From positions 19,965,501 to 20,029,500 of the forward strand of contig JAPQWV010000017.1 in the NCBI GenBank assembly GCA_027422505.1: 64,000 nucleotides of DNA, given 5' to 3'. Origin of the DNA: Craterostigma plantagineum (lineage: Eukaryota > Streptophyta > Magnoliopsida > Lamiales > Linderniaceae). Positions 11,832 to 22,622 of the stretch are shown here, piece after piece; position 1 is the first letter of the stretch, and each line of letters starts with the position of its first letter. The position numbers and the translations under genes were made by a program. Under the pieces are notes generated by a model, which was given only the letters and a program-made list of their open reading frames with translations, searched no databases and was not told the origin of the DNA.

Positions 11832-13591
11832 ATGTTGGTCCAACATTTGGATCAACATAACATATGTCAAATTTGATGGTTACTGCTTAAATGTTTGATT
11901 AATATTCTGTTATGTTTTCTTGTGAAATGACTTGATTCTATTCGACTGGTCCCTAAATGAACCCAATCCCTGTTTAAAGGCTCTTGGTAATACGTCCCTA
12001 GGTACACGGTATTCGCTGTGACGATGTACTTATTGCGACAAAAAGCCAATCCTTATTGTGTATAAGCATGCTCATAAACTCTCGGCTATCTTTAGGTATT
12101 TGGTAATAAGTTTCCTTAGGTATACGGCATTCGCGGTGACGATGTATACTATGTGACAGAAAAAAAACCGAACCACGAAACTGAGTGTATAAGGGTTGTG
12201 AAAAAATTTGGTTAGTTATATGAGGTGAAAGGGTAATAAAGGGAACTGGTCTTGAGAAGGATTAAGCAGAAAAGTCTAACGGATTCAGGATGTCGAGTCA
12301 AATGTTAGGGCAACATGTGTGACTGTCAGTTTGATATTGCTACATTTTATGCTTTCGTTTTATTTGTGTCTGTCTTTAGTACTGCATTTGTTAGTCATAT
12401 GTGTCTAGTTAGAAATCTCTCAGAATTGCATTAGAACTCTCGAAGAGCAGCTTGTTACATTTGTCTCAAGTGGCCATCAACCTCGCTCAAACGGTTAGTA
12501 TTTCTTGATTCTACCTTGACTTTGGACTTAGTGTTCTTTTGGTTGAATCGTGATCTGAATTGCACCTATTTACTCGCATGATCAAAGTCTCTATTCGCTC
12601 TTGTGTTCTCGCTTGATGAATTAGTCCTTTACTATTTTTAGCTCCATGCTTTGAAAATCATGACTTAGCTTGATCTTATCCACTCTATGCGTTTTTCTCC
12701 TTGCGTTCAAGGGTTATTTTTCAGTCCATTAACTCCACTATATGCGAAATTTACTGAGTGACTGTGTTTATTTTATTTCCGTTGGAACTATTTCCATATG
12801 TATGCCTTGGCTTGAATTGATTTTGAAAGCATTCTACACAAACCCGATTTGCATATTTCGAAATTGCTTTCTAGAAATACCCTATGCTCTTCCAGTTTCT
12901 GATCGAGGATCACACACTCTGTGCTCATATCAATTTATCGAATTTATTTTTGATTTCTATATGGCGAACTCACCTGTTTTTCTGAGTCTCAGAATGTTGG
13001 TCCAGATATTAGCCCCACATTTACCTCAACATCTGCAAGTTGGCTAACAGAGAAGTTCTCTGAGTTTTTTTCTTTCTTCCCAAAAAGGGGGAGAAGGTTG
13101 TGCAGATAAAAATGGGGAGATAAGAAATTCAGGGGGAGCAGAATAAGGAGTCGAACAAACAGGGGGAGTTGATCGAGAAGCAGCCGAGAAAGCATCAGAA
13201 GGAAACTCCATACTCCATTGAGAGTGAAGATCTGATCCTTTCTATTTTTACATGCATAATTGATTTTTGTGTGCATGCTAAGTTACCCCATTTTGCATGC
13301 TTGATGGAATTGTTTTTACCATGTGCATGCTGATTTGCTTCTCTGGTATGTTTACATGTTTGCCTGCTTACTTGCCGAAAATATTTATTTTGCAGATGTT
13401 TAACTTAATAAGACCTTGTTATGGCTATGTACTATTTTCTTAGTACTTTGAATAGTTTAACCGCTATTCTGTTTACGTTTACTCTAAGCATCTTTTGATG
13501 TTTTGCCGTTGGGTAGATTTGCCTTCAGGGGGAGTTTCACTATGTCTAACGTCTGCTTTAGTTTTGGGAAGAAAGATAAAAAGGGGGAGAT
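11832..13591 (+). other. Long non-coding 3' region of SIRE-like element
   Basis: About 1.76 kb separates RNase H from the 3' LTR and has no credible ORF. It contains two diverged copies of a unit of about 75 bp (about 11970-12050 and 12095-12172, sharing ttggtaata and gtgacgatgta). It also has a cluster of purine tracts of the form gggggag at about 13086, 13111, 13132, 13162, 13529 and 13583. In SIRE-type elements this space can hold an envelope-like ORF; none is detectable here. Confidence 0.65.
13579..13591 (+). other. Polypurine tract before 3' LTR
   Basis: The purine-rich run aaaaagggggaga sits directly against the TGTTGATG start of the 3' LTR and is the expected plus-strand primer. Five further gggggag tracts lie upstream. 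Confidence 0.75.
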
Positions 13592-14453
13592 TGTTGATGT
13601 TGAGCCTTCAACACTGGCAATGTTGGGGTAACATTCTAGTCAACATCTGTTGACTGAGAGTGTTCCCTTTCTCAGTTTTATCTTTCATGCCCAAAACGTG
13701 TTTAATCCGTATCTTGGCTATTTTTAGTGATGTGCAGGACTTATATAAGGATAGGGAATGGATCAAACCATGTGGAAAACGTGTGGAGCTGCTTGAACGA
13801 ATTTGGGAAGAGCACTTACCTTAAAAGATTTGAAGATCAAAAGAGAACTAGTCAAGCTACGACCAAAAATAGGAGATAAGAGATCGGCCAATTAGATGAG
13901 AAGATTCGAACTAAATATATACTATATTTAGAGAGATCTTCGAAGAGATATTCAATGGATCTTTTACCAATTCAAGATGGAGCCAAGACCTTTAAATAAG
14001 AGTTATTTTCGAGCTGCAAAGTACGACTTTCGAGAGAGCTTTCAAGGAGTAACTTTGAGTGACATATTGAGCGAAAACGATGAGCGAAACACATATCGAG
14101 TTTGAGCGAGTTTTACATCTTGCGAGAGTTGTCTTTTAGTCTAGCTTTTCAAAGGTCGAAAGATCTTGTAGTTTGCAGCCTTTTTGATTCGTAGGTTTTG
14201 CTAGACGTGTTTTTGACTATCCTTTTTGATAGTTTGTAATCCATCTCTATAGTGGAGTTTTGCGCCTTGAGGCACGCAACAAGTTATTTGACTTGCTGCA
14301 TAAAATAACTTCTCGTGTTATTTAAGTTTCGTCACTAAGTACTTTATATTTCCGCTGTGCGTTTCTGAGTAAGTGTGAGTGTTAGCCCAACATCACGTCC
14401 AACATCAGTTTACAACTTAGTGATTACATCCATATCATACCGGGACCACTTCA
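13592..14453 (+). repeat. 3' LTR of SIRE-like copia element
   Basis: An 862-bp LTR that matches 7098-8003 with scattered changes and a deletion of about 37 bp (the segment between gaccaaaa and taggagat). It ends ccacttca and is followed by the target duplication atccc. Confidence 0.87.
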
Positions 14454-14458
14454 ATCCC

Positions 14459-15086
14459 AACAAAATTCCCACAAGAAAAAGTCATAATCGATAATCACTT
14501 AGCTGCCGAGCCCTCAAAAATATCTAAAAAATGTGCGATATATCAACTCATAACTTTGGCGTATATGTTTTGTTATTTTCTTTAGCAAAGTTACAGATGT
14601 CACATTCATATTATCCATCCATTTATCTGATCTACGCCATTGACGTCCTTTGATTTGTGCGTTCCTAGTTCGGTTCAAGTGCCTTCTTATCTTTCTTGTT
14701 TTTATTTTCTGCAGAAATGATCAAAAGAAAATATCATTCTCGAAAATAAAAGTTCATGACCTTTCCCTAATGGCCATACCATCAGTCTCCTTAATTTACT
14801 CGAGCCAAACCTTTCACCATTTTCATTCTTCATCGTCAGTTATGAAACGGTCCAAATGATTTTACGTTGGAATAAATTGAAGTCTAAGGAAAGTTATATA
14901 GTCACATTTCATGTTAGGGGTAGATAGAGCACATAGTTATGACAAGAAGAATCCATAATGTGTATGCATAACTGATAACTGTAAAAACTGCCTGGGTTCA
15001 CTAACACGTTCTTGCCAATGCAAAGCTTACCTTACCCCTCCATGTACATTTAGGAAATTTGATATTTTTTACTCTCTAACATTCCC
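14459..15086. other. Intergenic DNA, nothing recognised
   Basis: This host sequence continues from 7097 on the other side of the SIRE-like insertion. It is AT-rich, with no motif-bearing ORF. The last part is probably the 3' UTR of the minus-strand TPR gene. Confidence 0.4.
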
Positions 15087-16857
15087 TTACAACACAAATA
15101 GCTTAATCCAATCTTCGTCGGCTGACGCCCCCAATAGCACTTTCCGGCGACGCAATTCGATCTTAGCTTCGACCGCAAAGCGCATTAGCCAAAGACAACC
15201 TTGATATCTCCAAAAAAAAGAGTTGTTTTCCCCCCTTTTGTTATAATTCTTGCAATTCAGTGCTGGTGGCGGGGAAGCACCCCCACCGGTGCTCCACAAG
15301 AAATTAGCGTACTTCGACGCGTAATAAGAATTCTCGGGCTCCAAAGCCAAAGCCTGTATGAACCTTTCCTCGGCCCCCGATAAATCCCTTCTCACTGCCC
15401 ACAAAAAATTGGCGTATCGGCTCAATGCCTCTGCGTCGGGCGGAGTTTCTTGCACGGCCTTCTTGAAGCACTCCTCGGCCCTGCAAAATTCACGCACAAC
15501 GTTCAATATATGCGTCTATACTGGAAATAAAATTCATAAATTTAAAATATGATATGCACTCTTCAAGCTTAAGCTTTTAGGTGGACTGGACGTATCAATC
15601 CTTTAAATGAAATAACTCGGCTAAGTCCATGTAACAAAGAAATTAGCCTAGACACGAAGAAACATGTTGGAAATGAAATATATAAATTTAAATTATAATA
15701 TTGCTCCCTTCAAGATTTAAGCTTTTAGGTGGAGTGATAATTCAACAGCATACAGAATCCCGCGCGAACAGACCTGTCGCAATCCCGGGCGACGAGGTGC
15801 AAGAACTGGGCGTAGTTGCACAGCAGGAGCGAATTCCCGGGCTCGAACGACAAGTTCATCTGATAGATCAAATCCGTCCTATGATACTCTGCGTAGTCGT
15901 CGTCCCCCTCAATGCCGGCCCACACAGGAGAAATCACGCACCCGCCGATGCCTGCACCGCCCAATTTCGACGCGTATTCCACCGTGGATTCCCAAAGTTT
16001 CGCCTCGGCCAAATCGTCCAATAGATTATTGCTACTACGATAGGCCATGTTCAAGAATTCGGAGGACGACGTAATAACGCGGGCCGGGGCCCGCTTGGGC
16101 CCGACTCTTGAAAATCTCGGGAAACCGAATATATGCCGAAATCGGCGACGAGGGTCATCACGCCGAGCATCAAAAGTGGGGTCCGCGAAAAAACCTGCTG
16201 GAAAAGCCAGGCCAAGGAAGAGTGCATCTCCTTTTGAACTTTCGATGTGATAACTTCCAAGTCTTCGCGGCAGAGCTCCTCCCTCATGCTTAGCGCGTGG
16301 CTCTGAAGCTCGACAACGATGAACGCCGTCGAGGCGAACGCCGCCCTGACGGAGGGCGAGATGCTTCCGACGCCGGCGGAGGCGGTGGGCGGGTCTTCGC
16401 TCTGAAGCTTCTTCTTGATCATACGGAGGGAAAGGGGGATTTCTAGGCTCTTGGCCTTCTGCTCAACGGTGGCCCACACGTCGGTTTCCCGGCCGGGCCA
16501 GTCGGCGGGTGGGTCGGGTCTTATCCCGAGCATCATGGGTTCCAGGAAATCGGGTCGGGTTTCCAGGAATGGGTCTCGCCGGGAAGTAGTGCAATGCAGC
16601 TTTTTTTTGTCTCCGTTGTTCTTACCGAAGCTGCCTATTTCTTCGCCTTGGATCTTGGCCGATCCTTTTATGCGGAAAAATGGGTTGGCGCAGATTTTGT
16701 CTGATTTCGAGGCCGACGATCGCCGGAATCTTGGAAAGTTGCCGTCGAAGCTCCGAGGTTTGGAGAGGGTGGTCGACGATGGTGAAGCCGGCATGAAAGG
16801 GGCGAAGGCTTTGACGGCGGCGGCGTAGTGTGAGCAGTCTACGGTTTCGAGCCTCAT
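15087..16857 (-). CDS. TPR-like protein, 2 exons, apparent frameshift
   Basis: Exon 1 runs from 16857 down to 15774, the intron from 15773 to 15481 (GT..AG), and exon 2 from 15480 to the stop at 15087. It resembles the plant TPR-like family that I remember from At1g80130 and At4g32340, whose biochemical role is unknown to me. A Ser/Arg-rich N-terminus, possibly organelle-targeting, is followed by a hydrophobic stretch (about residues 227-247). The tetratricopeptide units are around LLLCNYAQFLHLVARD, AEECFKKAVQETPPDAEAL, ALSRYANFLW and ASKYANFLW. The intron splits an Arg codon and restores the TPR register, which supports the model. The frame changes near 16060-16085 in the GC-rich gggccccggcccgcg; without it the N-terminal part ends at 16051. 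It could be a real null allele or an assembly indel. A Stowaway MITE lies about 220 bp upstream. Confidence 0.72.
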
Positions 16858-17080
16858 GTTGAGCGACGGTTTAGGATTGTACGGAAAGGCTGAAGTTTTT
16901 TATTTCACAGAAAGGAAAGGAAAAATAAAAGTCAAAAGAATACAACGGAAAGCCCGTGAAATAAAAAGGGGTCTTTCGCTGTATTTTATTCAATTAAAGA
17001 TCGGATCTTGGGTGGGTTCTAGATTTTGCTGCAGCTATAATCACAACCTGTGAAGAAAAGGGTTGGTAATTAAAATAATA
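16858..17080 (-). promoter_or_regulatory. Proximal upstream region of the TPR gene
   Basis: 223 bp between the TPR start codon and the Stowaway MITE, presumably 5' UTR and core promoter. No clear TATA box is fixed by eye. The overlapping plus-strand ORF has no recognisable content. Confidence 0.35.
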
Positions 17081-17314
17081 CTCCCTCGGTCCCGGTAATA
17101 TATAGACATTTTGGATTGGGTTCGGTTTTTAAGAAATATAATATTTTAATAGTATAGAGAAAGAAAAGTGTATGTGTGTGGCACGTCTTTTAAGGATATT
17201 TAATGTTATTATATTGATTGTGTGTGACAGTTTTTTACTAAATATGGAAATGTATAAAAGATAGTGGGACGCTCGATTTGGTAAAATGTACAAAAGTTAT
17301 CGGGACGGAGGAAG
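17081..17314. mobile_element. Stowaway-type MITE (copy 2)
   Basis: 234 bp, flanked by TA dinucleotides (17079-17080, 17315-17316). The ends are ctccctcggtccc and gggacggaggaag. The interior closely matches 730-954, for example gtggcacgtcttttaa and tactaaatatggaaatgta, so both belong to one family. Confidence 0.87.
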
Positions 17315-18811
17315 TAGTAGAAAAGGATGATGATAAATAGATTAGATTGCCAAGATTTTGTCATTAAAAGTCCATAATCGAGATCTAATCTGTTGAAAAT
17401 CCCTACATAAGATGCATCATTGCATGCATATACCAATAAACTCTAAGCATGTAATAAACAATACATGACTTTTGATTTTTGAAGAGGGGCGGGCTGATGA
17501 ATGAAAGAAAGAAAGAAGCTCAACTCACCATGATCGAGAAAGAGGAGTGAGATGTAGTTTTTTAGCAATATCTCGAAGACGGCTATTTTCCGGTTTAGGT
17601 CCCTCAATATATGCGAAAATCTTGAAAAAAAAACAAAAGAAATAAATGGATAGATGGTTGAAGGATGATGACTCTGATGATGAGATCAGAAGATGATATT
17701 TTCGTGAGCACCCATTAAAATAAAAATAAAAAGCACTGCACTTTTAGGACCAGTGAGTGCAGTGGGGTTTGATGGGTCGCATATCAGACCAAAAGATGTC
17801 TCACCATCACTAGTGCTAGTGATATAGAATTTAAATTTTATGATGATTTTTTTTTTACTTCTAGTATATTAAGTTATTCAATTTTTTTTTTTGTGTCATA
17901 GCTCTCAAATTTAAATGTTATTTTCGATTATGGGACGAGATCGACTTTCTAAGAAACTATTCGCATGGCTCGACTATAATGATAAGGAAAATCGAAACCC
18001 TTAAACCTGGGAAAATATTCTTGCCTAAATTCGTTGCAGATGATGAAATCATTATTCAATTTATATATTTTTAAATATAATTGTTAAACATGTCGTGGCC
18101 ATTGCATTTTTCTTAAACCGAAAGATACGACGAGTTCTTTTCTTATTCATTGGATATCATCACCACGTGGCTAAGTTGGTGGACCAAAAATTCATGTGAG
18201 TACTTGGTCGAATGGCGACTAAGATTTTACTATTGGATTACTTCAAATATTATAATAACTCATGACGGTAGAAAATATAGTTTCTAGTTCTACTAGTGAA
18301 TATTGTGTATCCGAGCATCATGTTAATTGTTATATTATGTTATATATCTACAAATTAATTAAATTTATAGATAGTGCGTAGGAGGTGAAAAAATAGAAAG
18401 TGAGATATGCAATATCTGTATAACACAAGATACTACATGTATTTACTTGCTTGTCATCTAATAATTGATTTGCATACATGTGCATGTGCATGTGCTTAGG
18501 TAGACCTAAATAAAGTGTTAATTATTGCTTTAATCACAAATAATAAAGATGAAGTTAAGAGATTACTATAACTTGTATAGCATGCTATACGTTACTTCTT
18601 TTTTATTTCCCGTATGTCTGCTTCTCCTTGTTTATTATTCTGCAAAACATCAGCTTCAAGGGAAGTAAATTAAGCCCATAAAAGATTTCAATGTTGTTGA
18701 TTTTCTTGTAATATAATATGCATAAAAGAGCCCACAAAATTTTAGTTATGCATGCATTTGTATGTAAGAACCCTAAATCTCCATAGCTTTCTCTTACTTC
18801 TCTCATAAAAA
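17315..18811. other. AT-rich intergenic DNA
   Basis: About 1.5 kb without convincing genes. It contains homopolymer T runs and gtgcat-type simple repeats near 18480. Nothing is supported. Confidence 0.4.

Positions 18812-18848
<37 letters not shown>
18812..18848. repeat. Homopolymer run of 37 G
   Basis: An uninterrupted run of 37 G on the plus strand, preceded by five A and followed by acaggtttttt. It creates a spurious polyproline ORF on the minus strand. The true length may differ because such runs are hard to sequence. Confidence 0.9.
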
Positions 18849-18850
<2 letters not shown>

Positions 18851-19556
18851 AGGTTTTTTGCTTCTCCCCCCTCCTCCATTAATGGAGGTTGGGGGTTTTT
18901 CTTTTGTGTTTCTTGCATTCTCTTTTTGCTGTGTGTGCTTGTGGGTTTTCTGTGTGTGGTTAACATTGCGTGAGTATATGAGTTTTGTCCGTGCTTTTTT
19001 TTGTTGTGTGTGGGTTCTTTCCTGTGTGTTTTCATTTGCTTCTTGTGTGTGAGTTCCTGTACTGAAAAAGGTGGGAAGCTTTTCGCTTGTGTTCTTTTAT
19101 TTCCTTACATTTTTGTCATGTTTCTATAATGTTTTGTTCTTTAGTTTCTTTTAGTTTTGATTTGTTGTTGGAGTAGATGTTTTTCTTTGTTTCAGCGCTC
19201 CTCGTTTTTATGTTTCTGCACTTTCTCTTGTGTTTCTGTGTTGTGAGTGATGGTATGTCTTTGGTGTTTCCTTGTGTTGTTGGTTGTGTTTGCTTTTTCC
19301 CGATTTGGGAGCTCGAGTCTCCTTATTGTAGGAGTTGATTTATCCCCGTGTGGAAGTGTCATTTTCGAAGAAAGACAAGTTTATTGAAGTCGAAGATGAA
19401 GAAAGTAAAGAGTGTTGTAGATTTGACCAATAGCTATTTTTGTGATATGTTATTTAGTTCTTTGGCTGCGTTTGCTTTAATAGAAAAGCCCTGAAAAATG
19501 GGTTGTAACTTGTAATATTATTAGTAACATATTATCTCACGTTTGCCTACCAGTTT
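18849..19556. other. T/G-rich, strand-asymmetric intergenic region
   Basis: A region poor in A and C on the plus strand, rich in tttctttgt and gtgtgtg runs. It contains a perfect 16-bp palindrome, CCTCCATTAATGGAGG (18873-18888), just after the G run. No gene is recognised. The composition resembles the retroposon at 59259-59763, so an old LINE-like fragment is possible but unproven. Confidence 0.35.
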
Positions 19557-20662
19557 TGTCACGCCCCAAATCCCTTAGAATTTTTTTCGCTTCTAGGAAC
19601 CCTTGACGCAACACGGCAACGGCTTAGTATGGCCGTACTAAGCCGCCTAAGCCTTATGCGGAATGACCGTACGAGAGGGAATGCTTTCTCCTACTCAACT
19701 CACGCAATTGAAGCTAATGAGTATATCCTTGTTAACCCCGAGCTCGCACCAATGAACTCGACCAAACTTAGAACACCAAGTATTACAGGATCGGACTCCC
19801 AACCCAATCCTTTTTTATTAATCGGGGGCCCCGGGTTACGGGGGAGTACAAGCTAAGTCCGAGGACTATCGTGACTCGTACAACACTCTTTAACGAACGC
19901 ACACACACACAAGCACTAAGCACAAGGCAAATACCAAGTGAACTACTAGACACTCACACCATACCACTCATGCCCGAAATGAGCTAGGTAAGGAGGTATT
20001 TATAGAGCACAAGGAGTACTCCAAGAGGTCTTTACTTGGTCTTGGCCAATAGGCGGGCTGTCGCGCAACGCGGCTTGGCCACTCGCTGGTGCTGGCGGCC
20101 TGGCGCGGGCATGCCTGGCTTGGCAGGCCTTGCTTGCTTGGCTGGGCTATTCTATCGCCGTCCGGCTAGCTTTGTGTGATGATGGGCTGACGCCAAAGCT
20201 GCCCAAAGCTGATGGCTTGGCTTGCCTCTCGGGCTGGCCAGTCGCGGCCTGAGGTGCGGCATAATGGCCTGGCGCAGTGGCTGGCCAAAGCTGCCAAGGA
20301 CGGCCAGCTTTGGCCCGACCATGCCTTGCTCTGCCTAGCGATGATGGCCTTACGTCCTGACGGGCTGACATGGCCAATGCAGTGCGGCCTCAGCCTGTCC
20401 CGATGCATGAGCGCCACATGGCGGCACTCGGCCGCCTAGCCTGGCGCACGCGGCCAGTGACAGTGGCACTTCATGCCACGCGGCCACCACCAGGCGGTTC
20501 TGCCTAGCGCACGCGGCCAAGGTCCGGCGCCGCCGTCCGGACCAAATCTTCCGGTGATTCTCCGACGAGCTCCGGCGATACCTTTGGGCGTGTTGTTTGG
20601 CCGGCTTCGTCTCCGGCCACCGTTGACCTGGTCAACGGTCAACTTCGTTCAACACTGTGACA
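19557..20662 (-). repeat. 3' LTR of gypsy copy 1
   Basis: A 1106-bp LTR, TGTCACAG at its start on the minus strand and GGGCGTGACA at its end. The minus strand has a TATA-like ctataaatacc near 19997-20007. The chromodomain side is preceded by the polypurine tract. Confidence 0.75.
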
Positions 20663-20677
20663 GTCCTCCCCCGCCTG
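20663..20677 (-). other. Polypurine tract of gypsy copy 1
   Basis: On the minus strand aggcgggggaggac lies directly before the LTR start, as expected for plus-strand priming. Confidence 0.7.
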
Positions 20678-22622
20678 AGCCGTCGACGCCCTCGTTGACG
20701 CGGATGGTGCTTGTTGGCTTAGGTAGGCCTGAGTAAGGTGGTCGAACTGCCATAGGTCTTCGCTGCTCTCCCAGGTGTTGTCGATCCTTGGCTCGCCCTT
20801 CCACTGGACGAGAAAATCGAGCGGGGTGCCGGGTAGGTCATCGCGCAGACGGTGTGCGATGATGCGTTCGACCTCTCGATCAAACTCCTTTCTTGGCTTA
20901 GAGGGGATGCTTAGCTCGGGCCGTCGTTCGGGGTCGAGGTCTTCATGAAATTTCTTTAGGAAACTTACATAAAATACGGGGTGTACGCGATACTTGGGTG
21001 GTAGCTTCAGTCAATAGGCTACCGTACTGATCCTTCGACGAACTTCGAACGGCCCGTCGAACTTGTTAGGACCCCTAATATCCAACCTAGATCGAATTAC
21101 TAAGAATTGAATAGCAAATCTAAGAAATTCGAGAGCTTACGATTGAGATTTGCTTACGAAGAAAGCTTGGGAGAGAATCAACGTTGAGAGCACTCAAGGG
21201 AGGCGAAAATCTTCTCTCTAAATTCTCAATTCTATTTTTCGATCCGAATTCCCTTGTACAACACACTCCTAATTTTCTTAGGAGTTCACTTATATATACC
21301 ACCTCGTGGTATATTTACACAAGTAGTCCTACAAAATGACTAATTACAATTTAGCCCAAGACTACTAATTGCATAGCAAGACTAAGACAACTATATTAAT
21401 TGAATACAATTAAATAGTTCCAACGGAACTTCAGCATCAAGCTCCTTGACCTCGTTTGGCACTTTTGCAGTTGAGGGGTGAGCTTGAGCCAGACCTTTTC
21501 GCCTACGCCGAACTCCACTGAACAGTGGCCTCGGTCGTAGTACTTCTTCATACATCGGCTTGCCTTTTCCATGCTATCGCGGGCCTCGTCCCATAGCATC
21601 TGGCGGCCGCGGGCGAACTGGTAGGCGGCAGGGCATTTCCCATGATTGCTCATGGTTACAGCTTGCAGCGTCAATGGCTGGAAGCCGTACACAACTTCAA
21701 AGGGGCTCTTCGTGGTTTGCGAGGACTTGGGCAAGTTGTAGCAGAACTGCGCCGACTCAAGGAGGCTAGTCCAGTTGCTGGCTGGCAGCGACGTAGTGGC
21801 GGAGGTATTCCTCGAGAAGCTGGTTCGCACGCTCCGTCCTGGCCGTCAGTTTGCGGATGGTAGGCTGACGAGAAGCGTAGCTTGGTGTCGAGTATTCGGA
21901 AAAGAGCGGTCCAGAAGTGGCTCGTGGTCATGATCGCTAATAATCTCTTCCGGAATGCCAAAGTGCTTGACCACGTTGCGAAAGAACAGGTCGGCCGCCG
22001 TGTCGGCCGGACACTCGTAGGGCGCAGCCATAAAGACTGCAATTTTTGAAAATCGATCAACGACTACGAAAATAGATGAGTTGTTCGCTCTTGGGAAGTC
22101 CGACGATGAAGTCCATTGAAATGGATCTCCAGGGGCTAGTCGGGTTGGGAGTGGTCGTAGGAGGCCGGCAGGCATGGCGCGCTCCGTCTTGTCCCGTTGG
22201 CAGACGAGGCATGTGCGGACGAAGGCCTCCACATCTTGCTCCATCTTAGGCCAATAGAAACGCCGGGACAGGAGGGCCAACATGCGGCCGGCGCGGGGGT
22301 GGCCGGCCCATTGCGGCTCGTGCCTGAGCTTTCCGGCTGGGACGAAGTAGCGGTGGCCGTGCATCACGAGCAGGCCTTCCTCGAGCCAGTATCGTTTGGC
22401 GACTCCGGCTTCGTCTTTAAGCTTCTTGTAGGGGGCGTCGTTCTCAGCATCGCATCGGATGCGGACCGCGAAATTGCTTTGGGCGTAGCTAGTTGCGGCT
22501 GTTATGATGGCAATTTGCGGCATGCAGCTGAGGGCATCGGCGACTTCGTTCTGGCGTACGGGCCTATGGAGCCACTCGAAGTCGACGATCTTGCCAAGAA
22601 GTTCGAGAACGAGGCCGAGGCC
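20678..22622 (-). pseudogene. gypsy integrase-chromodomain remnant, copy 1
   Basis: Reading right to left on the minus strand: the RNase H/integrase linker (FEWLHRP, EVADAL), the H2C2 zinc region (HRYFVPAGKLRHE, CLVCQRDKT), the integrase core ([35 protein letters not shown]), the GPY-type tail (SPFEVVYGFQPLTLQ, KVWLKLTPQL) and, beyond the solo LTR, a chromodomain (FLVQWKGEPRIDNTWE, near 20735-20815). Frameshifts occur near 21850 and 21920, and a TGA replaces Trp before LKLPPKYRVHPVFY. The chromodomain marks it as a chromovirus. It is non-functional. Confidence 0.85.
21064..21425. mobile_element. Solo LTR of short-LTR copia element C
   Basis: 362 bp starting TGTTAGGACC and ending TTCCAACG (the last base is A in the other copies), flanked by gaact at 21059-21063 and 21426-21430. 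It matches the LTRs at 37564-37925 and 48954-49316. With both target duplications present and no internal part, it is a solo LTR left by LTR-LTR recombination. Confidence 0.87.

Larger units (their letters stand above)
7098..14453 (+). mobile_element. SIRE-like Ty1/copia element, complete but internally deleted
   Basis: A 7356-bp element has two long LTRs and 5-bp target duplications, atccc at 7093-7097 and 14454-14458. Order on the plus strand is LTR, PBS, gag with CCHC knuckle, protease, start of integrase, end of RT, RNase H, a long non-coding 3' region and the LTR. The copia order and RNase H motifs (YSDADWAG, STVESEYVAA) fix the class. Long LTRs, a coiled-coil gag tail and several gggggag tracts before the 3' LTR suggest the SIRE/Maximus group. 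Most of integrase and the N-terminal half of RT are missing and frames are broken, so it cannot move by itself. Confidence 0.88.

Noticed and set aside
18742..19035. Polyproline protein on the minus strand
   Set aside because: It is only the translation of the G run, with no motif and no splice context.
20147..20736. Several overlapping long ORFs in the gypsy LTR
   Set aside because: GC-rich LTR sequence is open in many frames. No motif or family resemblance is seen.
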